A stretch of 64,000 nucleotides of DNA from Terana coerulea (GCA_024811115.1 JAKOGH010000035.1:310001-374000), one strand, 5' to 3'. Positions 21,263 through 34,182 are shown, numbered from the stretch's first letter. Notes: generated from the sequence alone by a model not told the origin. Translations and numbers: made by a program.

Positions 21263-21870
21263 AAGGACAATAAAAATACCTGTCATTATCCCGCCACGAC
21301 ATGATTCTGAGCACTCGTAGCGAGCGGGAGCCGACCATATACACGTGTATTATGCGCTATAGTGGATGCGACCATAGTACAACGCCACAATGTCTCTGAT
21401 TACCACAATAGAAATGTCAAACGGTATGAGGGACTATCACCACTGTAGCCTTCTTGATTTGTTCTCTTGAGTCTTGACGGGCACATACAGACAACTGGGC
21501 AAGCTATCCATAGGTGTTGTGGAAGATGCCAAGGATGGTTAGGATGGTAGATGTCAGCGTCGTCCCGATTTGTGCTCGGGCGAACATGATGACAGCGAAT
21601 AAGTAATAGAGTTAACGTCCATCGCAAACTCTTTCTCGAGGTTGGGCGAGTTCTGTGCTGTGCTACCCGTTCGGAAGGGTCAAAATGTCCTTTCATGTAC
21701 CCGGAGTATCCATAGTTAACCTGATGAGGTCCAGATCTCCAAACGGTACAGTAGATGGGTTGCTCCAGGCAAGACGAGTCGTTCGTAAGGCTATCGGGTA
21801 TACCTGAGCATATACGCTGGTAAGAACGAGTAGCTTTCATGACAATCAGTAAGCACCAATAATGACAGAC
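21263..21870. other. Intergenic region with a faint hydrophobic remnant on the minus strand
   Basis: No complete gene was seen between GNAT copy 2 and the truncated F-box gene. On the minus strand near 21500-21600 one frame reads FAVIMFARAQIGTTLTSTIL followed by TILGIF. It faintly recalls small Pmp3/RCI2-type membrane proteolipids but lacks their usual PP and GCG residues, so it is not annotated as one. Confidence 0.25.
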
Positions 21871-23220
21871 CTGCTTTCATTCTCGATGGCCGGCTTGTCC
21901 AATACCCAGCTCCTCAGTGAGTGGGCGTTTATTCGTGGAGCTCTGCAATGCGAGCTTCTTTCCAGCTTCGCATTCGGTCTTCCAGGTGATCACGCATGTT
22001 ATCCCAAGCTGGAGGTCTAATAAGCAATCACCTCATTATTAGGAGAACATGCGCCTGCACGTACCACGCTCAGTCAACTCCGTATTTCGCTTGACTTCAT
22101 CCTCGCGACGGAGCTTGCGGTATTTGGGTGCCATGAGATCGAGCTCTCCTCCCCAGCCGATCTCTCTCAGCTTCTGCACAATGCTGGATCATGACCAAAT
22201 GAGTAACATACGCCATCGTCGCAGTGAAAAGTTTGCTCACGCATGCAGCCGCTGTTCTCTGACTTCTTGCAGTTTCTGTAACCGATCATCTGTCCATGTG
22301 GCGTGCCAACTTGCGCCTGCCTTAGCAAACTGGTAGATTACCAGCTTAAGCTTAAAATATGCAGAGATTATCAGTGAGCGTAGCGGCCTACCTCCATAAT
22401 GGCCTTGTTCTTCTCCTTCTTCTGTTCGAGCTCTTGCAACGTCATATGGTCAAATACCTCCGTCATCCGTTCTATGTCGCTATTGAGATGCCAATGAGTC
22501 CCTTTAGTAGCCCTCTCTGCAACACCTTGTGAGATTTGCGAAGAACATTGTATATATGCTGAGCTCACCGCGAGTGCACGGAATCAGCATGTCATCGCAG
22601 AGCCAGCTGAACACCCCACTCCATTTTCGGCACCTGGTAAGGCTGAACCAACTGCTATTCAGCAGTCAAAAACTCAAGAATTTGCACATAGTGTACGCAC
22701 TACTTGTGCCTGCATGACGGGCAGTACTTCACACCCAGCTCCCACCAGATGATCTGCGTGTTAGGCTTGAGGCATTCCTGTTCCTCGGAGACGAATCGGT
22801 CAATCACCGAATTCCACGTACTGAAACGAGTTCAACGCACATTACAGGTGGTATCAAAGGCCAGCCTGGCGTATTCAGGCTCGCTCAGATGCTCAGGAAG
22901 CTCAGGGGAGGCCATCGACGTTCCTTCGAGCTGCTCTCCACATTGGCGCGGCCGACCGAACCATTAGGTACTGTCTGAATCGTTTGCTCGTACGAGCAAG
23001 GTTTAGTAGGTCAAGAGGAGCGAGATGACTCATTATCTAGCGCATAGTTTAGTATTACTGGGCCATCTGGACATCGAGCAGGCCTCACCTCAATAATGAT
23101 GTCGAGCGGCATGTCGAGCATGTGCTGTAGGCTGCCTCGCAATCTGCGGCGAACAGGGAGGGGTTCATGTCTAGCTTTCTTTCCATTCGCGGCTTTCCGA
23201 AAGGTTTTGCGTATCGTCAT
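21871..23220 (-). pseudogene. F-box array member 1, truncated at its 3' end
   Basis: This is the downstream-most copy of a five-gene tandem family. The start MTIRKTFRKAANGKK leads to LQHMLDMPLDIIIE and MSHLAPLDLLNLARTSKRFR (the F-box), then EHLSEPEYARLAFDTTCN. ECLKPNTQIIWWELGVKYCP has the CPSCR cysteine pair, and later exons include HWHLNSDIERMTEVFDHMT and SIVQKLREIGWGGELDLMAP. The match stops after WDNMRDHLEDRMRSWKEARI, so the cysteine-rich C-terminal half found in members 2-4 is missing. A one-base excess in CCCC near 22908-22911 also breaks the F-box exon after NVDGLP. Truncation plus frame break suggests a pseudogene, though the break alone could be a sequencing error. Confidence 0.7.
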
Positions 23221-23481
23221 ACTTTAGAGTGGAGGCAATCCCACTGACCACAGTGAGGGAGGTTGCAGACAAGTTACGCGCCGGTGGCGGCGGATATCCA
23301 GATTCTCATGAAGGAAAGCGGATCAATTGATGCGCCCATTGGCGCTTGCACTTTCACTCCCTTGATCGGTACCGTTACTCAATTGGCGACCGAATTCATC
23401 CGAATGGATGTTAGACTCCGGCCAAGAAAAATACTGTGCTTTGTGCCTTACTGTACATCAAGTTACACTAAAGGGTCATCT

Positions 23482-26100
23482 TCAGAAGTCACAGAAATCA
23501 CCCCATGTACGTTCCAGATGCAGTTTTGCCTGGTCAGTCAGATTGTCTATAGTTTTAGGCTTGATCAACGTCACAGCGGTCATATGGGCCTGCTCGGCGT
23601 CCGGTGTCAGGAAGAAGTCATGGTCTTGAGGATCTATGATTTTGTGACTGCTTACAAACTCTTGGTGAGACCATGTCCAAATTGTGGTTGAAATGACTTA
23701 CGACTGAAGGAGATGATCAATCATGTCCTCATGGTCGAGCTGACCGTTCTCGCAGTGACAGCAGAAATATTGACTCCAGCCGAGCTGGAACTGTCCCTCT
23801 CGCTCCCAAGCACCGTCAACCTTGGCTTCAATTTCTTTGATCCGTGTCAGGATGGCGCCCGTGATACTGAGCCACTTCACGGGACTTTTGTAGTTTGGAG
23901 GGTAGTCCATCGCCTTCTTGGCATCTGTAGAGTTGTCATGCGCGGAATAGTGTAGAAGCTGTTAGTTGGATGCTAGTCAGTCCCAGAGTTCGGCGGCTCG
24001 GAGGCCTAACGCATGAAAACGCACCGCATCGCGCCACCTGTGCACCTGTCGCGCCGACTGGTTCCCTGCAGAACAGGTCTCGCAGTAGATTCGGACGTCG
24101 AGTTTATCCATCTCTTCCCGAGTGACGGTCATCGGGTCCTGTCCACACGCGCGTATAATTTCCTCCGCTCGTCGGTGCCAGATCCCGATTTCCAACAGCT
24201 GGCACGACCACTTCGCGTAAAACGATTCCCACCTGTGGTCTATGCATGAGTAAAGGAGTGTCTTCATCACTGCGTCTGATTGCATGAACGGTCTAGTCTT
24301 CGGGTAAAGACAGTCGTGGGCTAGAATTCCAGGGTATTGCGGCGGCAGCTTTAGCCCGTCTATATCGACGCATTCCTGGGCACAGTCCGTGCATGTGAAG
24401 ACGACAGAGGCGAGTGAAAGAGGATCGACGTCCTGCGGGATCTTGTCCTTGAAGTAGGGCGAGCCCCGTACCATGTTCCTCAGCTGGCTGTCGCATTCTT
24501 CTTTCCAACTTGCCGCCCACTCCGGGAATCTGTCGCGGAAAGCTTCCCATGTAGTTGTCCCCATTTTTTCAGATCGTGGCCGACGCAGCAAAGTCCAGAT
24601 TTCAGGACGACACAGCAGATCTCCAGCCCGTGGAAGAACGCGCTTGTCAGGCTGTCTGCCATACCGGTTCTTGTACACCCGTATAAAGGAACTACACCTT
24701 GCGTGCACGAAGTCGATGCGATTTGACAACACGTCGCGGTGTGACAGAGGCATTGGTTTGGGCGACTGGCTGACGACCCAGCGGGACAGCTCAGCCTCGT
24801 GGAGCAGTTGAATACGCGCCTGCATCCGTTTCCGCATGAAATCTTCTAGCGTATCCCGCATATTGTTCCAGGCTAACGTTCCAATGAGCGATAAAAACCA
24901 ATGGGATGACGATATAACAGAGAACGTGCCACGCTCGGTTAGCTCTGTATTGCGTCTGACGTCATCCTCTTGACTGAGCCTTTTCATATTTAGGGGTCAT
25001 GAGTTCCAGTTCCGCTCCCCATCCGATGTCTTTTAGTTTTTGCACAATGCTGCAGACAGTGAAGTTAGCGGACTCGATTCCGGCCTCAAGATTGATTCGT
25101 CTTACGACTGCAATCGCCGGTCCCGCACTCCTTGAAGCTCCTGGAGCCTGTAGTCTAGCATCGACGCGTGCCATTTTGCAGCTGCATCGGCGAACTGTGC
25201 TGAACCGATTAGCTCATATACGGTGTATTACACGATCAGAGATAACAAACCTCTTGCAGAGTCTTGAATTCCTGCTTCTTGCGTTCGATGTCTTGATCGG
25301 TCAAGTGTTTATACTCCCCTTTCATGCGATCAATATCGCTATTTAGATGCCAGTGAACAGCTTGTGTAGATTTGACTGGTAGATTACTTCTCAGTCGCCG
25401 TCATGGAGTGAAATAAGTCATACTCACCGTGAACGTAAGGAATCAACATATCGTCGCAGCGCCAGTCGAACACCTTGCTCCATTTCCTGCACTTTGTGAG
25501 GCTACGTGGTGTAGCCGCTGCCGATGAGTATCCTGTTCTTGAAAGACTCAAACGCACCTACTTCTCATCCCTGCACTGCGGGCAGTATTTCACACCAAAT
25601 TCCCACCAGATAATCTTCGTGTTTGGTCTGAGGCATCCCTGTCGTCCGGCACCAATCGTACACACCGGTCAGCCTAAAAGGTTGGACGTGCATATGCGTG
25701 CGGTGTCAACGTACATAACAGGCGCCGTCTAGCGCCAGCCTTGCATAGGCTGGTTCGCTCAGATGTTCAGGAAGCTCAGGAAGGCCTTTCACGTTCCGCC
25801 GAGCTGCTCTCCACATAAGTGCGGCAGAGCGAACCATAAAGAACTGTCGGAACCGTTTGTCCGTGCGCGCTAGATTGAGCAGGTCCAGTGGATTCAAGTG
25901 ACTCATAATCTATTTACGACATCAGCGGAACCCCAGAGACTGGGTTGTCGGGACAAACGCACCTCAAAGATGATGTCGAGAGGCATATCAAGCATGTGCT
26001 GGAGTTGGCCCCGCATTCCGCGATGAGAAGGGCGAGCTTGAGCTTCGTTCTCATTTTCTGGCTGGCTGTCTGTTTTCTGTGGGACTTTGCGTCTTGCCAT
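23482..26100 (-). CDS. F-box array member 2, F-box/cysteine-rich protein
   Basis: This is a full-length member of the local family, probably an SCF adaptor (known role of F-box proteins; partners here unknown). The start MARRKVPQKTDSQPENE is preferred because the sister copy begins MARRKASQKT; an in-frame ATG lies at 26220. The F-box exon reads MSHLNPLDLLNLARTDKRFR. A CPQC pair follows, then long helical exons. The large exon at 23977-24987 has LSLASVVFTCTDCAQECVDI, GILAHDCLYPKTRPF and IYCETCSAGNQSARQVHRW. A later exon has YFCCHCENG...DHEDMIDHLL, resembling a C2H2-type site. The protein ends LHLERTWGDFCDF. Repeated cysteine/histidine clusters suggest zinc binding (inference). Exons are in frame where checked. 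Confidence 0.82.
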
Positions 26101-26220
26101 TTTGCGCGGCGGAGGAGATTGTGAGGACTGATTGTAAAGGTTCGACGAACGTCCAACGTCGGGTTGTAGCCGAAGTTCAGGTTGAGACGCGTCCGAGGTG
26201 GCCAGTTGTGATGGCGTCAT

Positions 26221-26525
26221 GGCGGATCAACTGATGCGCAATCAACGGTTAACGCCTGGCTCAGCGCGACTTCGGGCCATTTGCCCCTCTGGTAGTCGGT
26301 TTTTGTTACTACTGCTGAAAGGCGGGAAGAGCGTGTTGTAGTAGCAATCTGCGACTTTGCGCAGCAGTTTGAGGTGGGAAAAGAAGACACGCCGCATGAG
26401 CCTGCCCATGCTTCGTCGGTTTTCAACTTACTATTAGTACAGTTGGATTCATAGTACTGACATACCGTAGTAATATTGCAAAATATAATGGGAGGAGAGT
26501 CTGTAAAATTGAATTGGAGTACAAC
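26221..26525. other. Spacer between F-box array members 2 and 3
   Basis: This holds the member 2 promoter and the member 3 terminator. It has an AT-rich part near 26450-26520. No gene was recognised. Confidence 0.45.
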
Positions 26526-29127
26526 CTAGAAATCGCAGATGTCCCCCCATCCATGTTTCAGGTGCAATCTCGCCTGTTTGTTCAATTCCTCCACGGGCTT
26601 GGGCTTGATTAATGTGACCGCACTGATACGTGCTTGTTCAGCATCTGCAGTCATGAAGAAATCATACTCTCCAGGCTCCTGAATCGCATGCCTACCACAC
26701 AAATGCTACTCCTGCACGGGCCTGAACCATGTAAGAGAATTAACGTACGAGTCGAGTAGATGGTCCACAACATCCTCGTGGTCGAATGGTCCCTCAGCAC
26801 AATGACCGCAGCTATAGTGACGCTCATCTGGCTGGAAGCGGCCCGTGCGTTCCCAATCGCCATCCACCTTGGCCTCAATCTCCTTAATCCTCGTGATCAC
26901 GGCTCCCGACATGCTGAGCCACTTCACGGGAAACCTGAAATCTGGGGGTGGGTCCAGAGCTCTTCCGACATTGAGAAGGCAGTCGTGGGCGCAATAGTGC
27001 AGAAACTGGATATCCACACCGGTCAGTTGCTGCATCGGATTAGAGCCTTAGAAAGAATGCACACCGCATCTCGCCACCGATGCACTTGCCGCGCGGAAGC
27101 TTCGTTCTCTGTGCTACAGCCCTCACAGTATATCCTGACGTCGACTTTGTCCATCTCGTCCCTAGTGACCGTCATCGGGTCCCGGCCGCATGCGCGGATG
27201 ATGTCGACAGCCCGCCGGTGCCATATCCCGACGTTTAGTGGCTGACACGACCACCGCGCATAGTGCCGCAACAAGCTATCTTTACAAGCCCACACAACAC
27301 CGCTCATCACGATGTCCTTCTGAGTGAACGGTCGAACCCGTGGATAGAGACAGTCGTGTGCAAGGATCCCGGGGTAATGTGGGGGAAGCTGCGGGGCCCC
27401 TAAGTCGACGCAGTCGCCCTCGCAACTTGTGCACGTGAACACGACGGCAGCGAGCGACAGAGGATCCACGCCCTCCGGGATCTTGTTCTTGAAGTAGGGC
27501 GAGTTCTGCACCATGGTGCGCAGTTGTTCGTCGCATTCACCCTTCCACTGGGCCGTCCATTGAGGAAAGCGCTCGCGGAGGAGCTGGAACGTCTTGTCGT
27601 CCACCCGGACGGTGTACGGCCGGCGAAGCAGACTCCAGACCTCGGGACGATAGAAGAGGTCAGCGGCGCGTGGCAGGACGCGTTTGTCAGGCTGTTGACT
27701 GTACCAGCGCATATACACTTGTGTGAATGATTCGGCCCTCTTTATTGAAAGCTTCATGCAATCGTAATAACTGATGGTTTCCGGTATTTCGAGCGGAGGA
27801 TCTTTGACCCAACGTGAGAGTTCATTTTCGACAATCCCCGCAAAGCGGTCGCTCCTCCACTGCCGCATTCTATCTTCCAGATCATCGCGCATGTTGTCCC
27901 ATGCTAAGAGCTATATGAGCAACAACATGCCGGCGTAGTGGGATAGCACAGTACATACCGCGCTTAGTCAACTGGGTATTTCGCCCTACTTCATCCTCAC
28001 GGCGGAGCCTGTCGTACCTCGGTGCCATCAAATCCAGTTCAGGCCCCCACCCGTGTTCTCTGAGCTTCCGCACAATACTAACGGGTATGGAATGAGCTGC
28101 GTTCCGTACGGTTACGGAAGAGATGTTGCTTACGCATGCAGTCGCTTGTCCCTGACGTCTTGCAGTTTTTGCATACGGCCATCCGTCCAACTGGCGTGCC
28201 ATTCAGCACTCGCCTCGGCAAACTAGAAAATCGCATACGCGGATCAACACAAGTGAGCGTAACATGCATGCTGTACTGCTAGCGCACCTCCATAATATGT
28301 TTGACTTGTTCCTTCCTCTGCTCAATTTCTGGCGCGGTCAAACGGTCATATTCTTCCGTCATTCGTTCGACGTCGCTGTTCAGATGCCAATGAACCGCTT
28401 GCGTAGCCTTTTCTGAAGACTCTCGTAAAGCTCTCCGCATTACTCTAACATATACAAAGAGCTTACCATGGGTAAAGGGGACGAGCATGTCGTCACAGGA
28501 CCAGCTGAACACGCCCTTCCATTTTTTGCACTTTCTGAGGCTGCAACAATAGTCAACACGACGCTGAATTCAAGGAGCCTATCAACCATACCATTCACAT
28601 CTACATGCAGGGCAGCACTTCACGCCCAACTCCCACCAGATGATTCGTGTGTTCGGTCTAGAGCACCCCTGTAGTAAGAAAACGCGTCGGGAGTGTCTGT
28701 TAGCAAGGAGTATAGGCTGCAATAGCGTGGTTGACGCACGTAACACGCGGTGTCAAAGGCCAGTCGTGCGTACGCCGGTTCGCTCAGGTGCTCGGGGAGA
28801 TCAGGCAAGACCTTCTACGTTCCTCCGCGCTGCTCTCCACATAGGTCCAGCCGAGCGAACCATCAAGAATTGCCAGAAGCGTTTGCTCGTGCGCGCGAGA
28901 TTGAGTAGGTCTATTGGCATCATATGGCTCATAATCTATCTTGTATGTTCAACACAGTATCTCGATATCAGCGGTCGGGCCCTCCGGCGCACCTCGATGA
29001 TCACGTCGAGAGGCATGTCGAGCATGTGCCGCAGGCTGCCGCGCACTTTACGGCGAACAGGTAGAAAATCTTTGGCCTCATTTTCAGGATTACTAGCAGT
29101 CTTCTGAGAGGCTTTGCGCCTCGCCAT
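26526..29127 (-). CDS. F-box array member 3, F-box/cysteine-rich protein
   Basis: This is a close paralogue of member 2 with the same exon order. The start MARRKASQKTASNPENEAKD precedes VRGSLRHMLDMPLDVIIE and an F-box exon ending in LPEHLSEPAYARLAFDTACY. Middle exons include HWHLNSDVERMTEEYDRLTA and SIVRKLREHGWGPELDLMAP. The large exon 27023-27892 begins RDDLEDRMRQWRSDRFAGIV and holds FTCTSCEGDCVDLG, GILAHDCLYPRVRPF and RIYCEGCSTENEASARQVHR. Then come LHYCAHDCLLN, YSCGHCAEGPFDHEDVVDHL and the ending LHLKHGWGDICDF. Conservation of every Cys/His pair with member 2 supports selection for the fold. Neighbouring copies share orientation, pointing to repeated unequal crossing-over. Confidence 0.83.
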
Positions 29128-29626
29128 AGTTTGTAACGGAGCAAATTGGTGGAGATGGACGAAAGGTGCCGGTAAGTTGTAGATGCAGGTTCAGTTGCTT
29201 AGCGTTCGGGTTGGAGCGTCCGTCACGGTGGCGCTGGAGGGCTGGCGGATCAATTTGATGCGCAATCAACATACGGCGCCTGGTTCTGGCCATGGACGCC
29301 GCCGCGCTCAGGCTCAGCTCAGGCTTGTGAAGATTTCAGTATATTAGTAGCGAAAATGAGTAGTACAACGATGTATATGTAGATTATCCACCATAGGGAT
29401 ATCAATGACGAACGTAAATGATGGAGACCGGAAAAAGAAAGAGATTATAGTGTCTGAATCGCGGGCGAGGTCGGCCGATGTAAGCAATATCGCAAAGTCG
29501 GTAAGTTATGAGGACCTAATTATAATATAATTGGTGTAAGGAAGTGTCAAAGCATGACAGGAGATATGGGGACATCTCGGGGAGGGCGTGTACGCTGTGG
29601 AAAAACCGAGCAACAAGTCACTCATG
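29128..29626. other. Spacer between F-box array members 3 and 4
   Basis: About 500 bases with no recognised gene. This is the likely member 3 promoter and member 4 terminator. Confidence 0.45.
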
Positions 29627-32113
29627 CTAAAAGTCACAGAAGTCCGCCGTGGCTTGTCGAAACCTTGCACGCCAGGAGTCGGATAGGTTCCGTACACGGA
29701 CGACATGCTTCACCAACGTAATCGGGCGCACCATACACAGATCTTCGTCCGGCGTTCTATACCAATTGAGTACCTTGATATCCGTCAGGGCAATCTGGTG
29801 CCTACTCGACCAATGTGAGAATCGTAGGTTACAATGAATGTTGAGACTCACGAGAAACGGAGGTGCTGTTGTATTCCCGGGAAACTTTTCCCGTATTGCT
29901 TTTTGCTCATAGAGCAGTGGGCACAAAAGTACCAGGGTTTCTGGTCGTTTAGATTTGAGTACAACTGGTCGTAATGTGCGTCCGCGGCAGCCTCGATTCT
30001 CTTTATCTTCTCCACGACAGGACCGTCCATACATCTCCATTCGAGCACATGCTCAATCCGGAGAGGTGCTGGGAAATGTGTCCACCAGTGTTCGAACTAC
30101 CAGGCCTCCCATCAGTTAGAACTTAGGCGCATGCCAGTCACGAACAGAGTACGCACCGCATCTCGCCAGCACATCACCGTCCTTTGCCCGCTGCTGTCCC
30201 CGTCACATGTTTTGCACCACATCCTAGCCGGAATATGGTCCATGGTATATCTCGTCGTGGTCATCGGGTCTTGTCCGCATGCTCTGACAACTACCGCTGC
30301 TCGTCAGCTCCACGCTCCAATCTCGAGATTCATGGATGACCAGCTCCAGGACAGCATCCTCGCATGGTAAGCATCGTAATCCTCGGAAGAGTAAGCAGCA
30401 TTAACCGGCACAAGGGCTTCATCGGAGGGATAATGGTAGGTGCACAAGCACTCGTGTGCCAGCAGTGACGGGTAGGCCGGACACGGTTTCTTGCATTTCG
30501 TGCAGGTGAAGACCACGGAGGCAAGCTCGAGCGGGTCGAGCGTGTTCGACTGGATCATTCCTCTGAATTGCTCAGAGGTGTGCAGAATATGAAGAAGCCG
30601 CGCCCTGCACCCTTCCCGCCATTCTAAGGCCCACAGCGGAAAGTAATGCTCTCCAAACGTGTCGTCGAGTCGCCATTGCTGATCCGCGGGCTGATGAAGT
30701 AGGTTCCATATATCGACACGCTTCATTATGTCCCACACTCGCGGAAGGACGGTCTTGTCCGGCTGCTGAATGTACCAGTTTCGGTACAGCTGGATGACAA
30801 TCGCAGATCTCTCGACGGCTGCTGAATGTTGCTCAATGGCGAGGCGTTGGTCCAGCATTTCTTCCATGAACTCTACCATACGGTTCTCGATATTGCGCCA
30901 TACTATGCACGAACATTAGCATTTTTATAGATAGCGCAGGGGAGTTCATACCCCGTGGTGTGAGGTCTTTGGGCTGCTTAACGTCCGGATGGTCCCTGAG
31001 CGCCTCAAAGTCAGGAGACATTGTTTGCAGCTCGTCTTGCCAACCCAGTTCGCAGAGCTTCTGTATGATACTGCACAGATATAAATATATCAGCTTCCCC
31101 AGTAGACAGGAAGTGCAGCGCAGATAGAAACATACGCATTCAAACGGCGTAGCCTGACTTGATCTAGCTCGTACTGGCGGGAATCTTCCTTCTGTGCTTG
31201 CCAGTCCTGCATGATGAACGAGAACTATAAACCGTCAAAAATCCACGTACATCTTCACGGTAGCATATCTCCACTTACATCCGCTATGGCCACAAGCGAA
31301 GCGCGATGAGCTATAATCGCCTGTTCGTCGGGGAACGTCCCCAGGAACTGGTGAACGCGCTCAACGTTGGCAAGCTGATGAAGAGTACGCTGTTTGGTAT
31401 CGTCTAAATGCCTTATCAATCAGACTCCATGAACAATGGCACAAGAAAATACCCACCCCATACAGCGGCGACCGTGTCCAGACATGATGTAGTATAGGAT
31501 GGGCCGAGCGTGCACCCACAGCACTCAAATACCCTGGGCGAGAAATCAGGCAATGACGCTTGAAATTTCAAGAACGCCCATCCTTACACATTTGGTTCGC
31601 AACGACGACAATATCGCGCTCCAAACGACCAGTAGACACTCTTAATGTTCGATGTGAGACAATGCTATGGCCATCTCAATTATTAGCTAACACTAAACGT
31701 TCAGATCAAAATGGCTTGCTTACGTGGCAGTGATTAGAGAAGACAAGATTGGTGTGCTGGGGCTCGCTCAGGTGGGCGGGGCATTCCGGCAGGTCTTCCT
31801 CGTTCTCGCGGGCGGTTTTCCACATCGGCGCAGCGGAACGAGCCATGAGGAAGGCACGAAAATCTTTCGTCGTCCGCGAGAGGTTCGAGAGGTCGAGCGG
31901 GAGAGGTACTTCAATACCTGCGGCGTAACGTCTTGGCGTCGCGTCTTTACGCGTCGAATGTAGTCTGCTCACCTCGATGATAACGCCGACCGGCATGCCC
32001 GGTAAATTCTCTAAGCCCCCTCGCTTGCCTCGTGCTTTCCGCCACCTCCACACCCGGTATTCCATCTCAGCCTCCTCCTCGGCCGTGCGTGACCTTTTCC
32101 GCGGGTTAGGCAT
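29627..32113 (-). CDS. F-box array member 4, diverged F-box/cysteine-rich protein
   Basis: This is the most diverged full-length member. The start MPNPRKRSRTAEEEAEMEYR is the first true ATG. LENLPGMPVGVIIE and LPLDLSNLSRTTKDFRAFLM form the F-box, followed by ECPAHLSEPQHTNLVFSNHC. The large exon 30304-30879 has QQPDKTVLPRVWDIMKRVDI, LELASVVFTCTKCKKPCPAY and LLAHECLCTYHYP, matching the equivalent exon of members 2 and 3. A further exon has WYFCAHCSMSKK, and the end reads RARFRQATADFCDF, retaining the DFCDF tail. The Cys pairs persist although the intervening sequence is shorter, so the metal-binding pattern seems more conserved than the rest. Small internal exons between 30900 and 31700 were only partly traced. 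Confidence 0.75.
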
Positions 32114-32372
32114 TTTATAGGGGTTGGGGAAGAGGGTAAGAGTAGACGTTGGGCGCCTCCGAGTCTGCACGCTAATGGATCACGGTCACGCTTTGCGCTG
32201 CACGCGAATATTTGTGTTTAGGGCAGGCCTTGCTCGACTCGCAAGCCAGCATGCAGCGCTGTCTTGACCTTCGTCTACATGTTTTGTGATTTCTATTTGA
32301 GGAGGTGTTCCATGCTCGATAAATGTGATGGTGAATTCCCTTGACAATACGTTCTCGCATTGGTACAAGGCT

Positions 32373-34182
32373 CTACACCGGCTCACGCCACGCCCCAAAC
32401 CTGAGCGGCTCGCAAGACCACGGCAAACGCAACGTCCCGCCTCCGGCAGCCTCAGTCATGATGGCCAGGTCCGTACTGCTACTGCGCGTCAGATGCGTCG
32501 TCTCCGCTGGCCGGTAGAGGCAGTCGTGCGCGATCACCGCCGGGTACGGCCGCGAGAGCGCGCATTTCGTGCACAAGAAAATGGCAGAGGTTAATACGAG
32601 GCCCCGCACATTGTCCCTGTAATCTGGTGACTTTTTCACGAGATTTTCCAGCTGCTTTTCGCACCGCACCGTCCAGCTGCCTGACCACAAGCGATATAGG
32701 GGACTGTTGACCGAAGGGAGAGCCTCGCTGTGTGCTCCTTGTACAGGGGCTTGGACACGATTAGTCGCAGGCTGTTTGAGCTCCCCGCGTATGGCTGCCC
32801 AGCTCATTACATCCACCGGCCGGGGAAGAAAGGAACTGTAGGATTGTCGGGATTGCCAACTTTGATAGGCTCTGATGAGGTGGCGGCACCTCAACCGCAG
32901 TTGAGCAATACGCTGCTGCCTGACATGTTCCATGATATGGTGAACGGAGTCCTTAATGTTCATCCACACTACGAGAATGAACGTCCAAACAATGCAGTGG
33001 ATAGAGATACGTGAACGCACTTCGATCCGTGAGGTCTTTCGCTTGACCGACAGCAGGACAGCGGGCGATCATAGCTAGGAATTAATACTCCAAGCTCTTC
33101 CTCGTAACCGAGCATTTTTAACTTATCGACGACACTTTTATCAAAAATATTAGTGTCGGTTTTCTTGAAAATGCCTCGACCGCTTACGCATTTATACGGC
33201 ACCACCTCACGTCTTCGAGTGCCTGTCGACGCGCGGCTTCCCGTTCACGGTGCCAAGTTTTGCAAACTTCAGCGAACTAGAGGGACACAAATGTGAGCAT
33301 TTACCATTGCTAGTATATGCTAAACCTATACACACTTTCATGATCCCATCGATGTATCGCATATGTCTCGCCTTAAGCTCTGGGTCCCATCCTGCCCGCG
33401 GATGTAGCGCATGCTGTATTTCTTCGGCTTGAGCAATCTCAGGAGCGTGATGATAGTAACACTCGTTCTCCTCGTCTAAGCTGGAGAATGAGCTTAATGA
33501 ATGATGTAAGAATAACGTGGCCCACAGAATATATATGTAAGGATGCCGTCCCTACAATCGCCCGAGAAGATGCACTGAAAGAAATCGCATTTGACGAACC
33601 TAGAAAATGTACCATAAGCAAAAGTGGCATGAAAACTACGCATTTGGGGCACTAACATCTCAGTTTTACAGTCGCGGCAGTACCGGGCTCCGAATTCCCA
33701 GTACACGGTCTTCGTGTTAGGTTTAGAGCAGCCCTGGTAGAGTTCAGCCATCTTTTGATACGATCCCGCCAAGGCAGCTTGACGTACGTGGCAATGCGTG
33801 CCAAACAGCAAGTTGACAAAAGCCGACTCACTGAGGTGAGGCGGACGGTCTGGGATCCCCTGGGCGTTCATGCGAGCCGTTCTCCAAAGAGACTCGGCGG
33901 AACGTGCCAGGAGGAAGTGCCAGAAGTACCTGGTCGTCCTCGCAAGATGCAGGAGGTCAACCGGCTCGAGGTGTTTCATTATCTGCTTTCACAGGTCAGC
34001 AAACCAAATTTCAGACGCGGTCTGCATCCATTCACTCTGACCTCTACGACGATGTCCACGGACAGGTTCGGCAGCCTCTCCAAGCCTCCTCGTGCGCCTC
34101 GCACTCGCCGCTGCTTCTGTGGCTGGCATTGGGGCTGTGGGCCATCTGCCTTCATTGCGGATTTCTTGTGCCGCACGGGCAT
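32373..34182 (-). pseudogene. F-box array member 5, truncated at its 3' end
   Basis: This is the upstream-most copy. The start MPVRHKKSAMKADGPQPQCQ leads to LERLPNLSVDIVVE and MKHLEPVDLLHLARTTRYFW (F-box), then DRPPHLSESAFVNLLFGTHC. NTKTVYWEFGARYCRDCK has the cysteine pair of this family, and an exon has LKMLGYEEELGVLIPSYDR. The large exon 32373-33020 has YSSFLPRPVDVMSWAAIRGE, FLCTKCALSRPYPAVIAHDC and WSCEPLRFGAW, then stops abruptly at REPV. Members 2-4 continue there with RRAEEIIRACG and two more Cys clusters. The C-terminal third is thus absent. It could be a shortened functional protein, but a decayed array end is equally likely. Confidence 0.65.
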
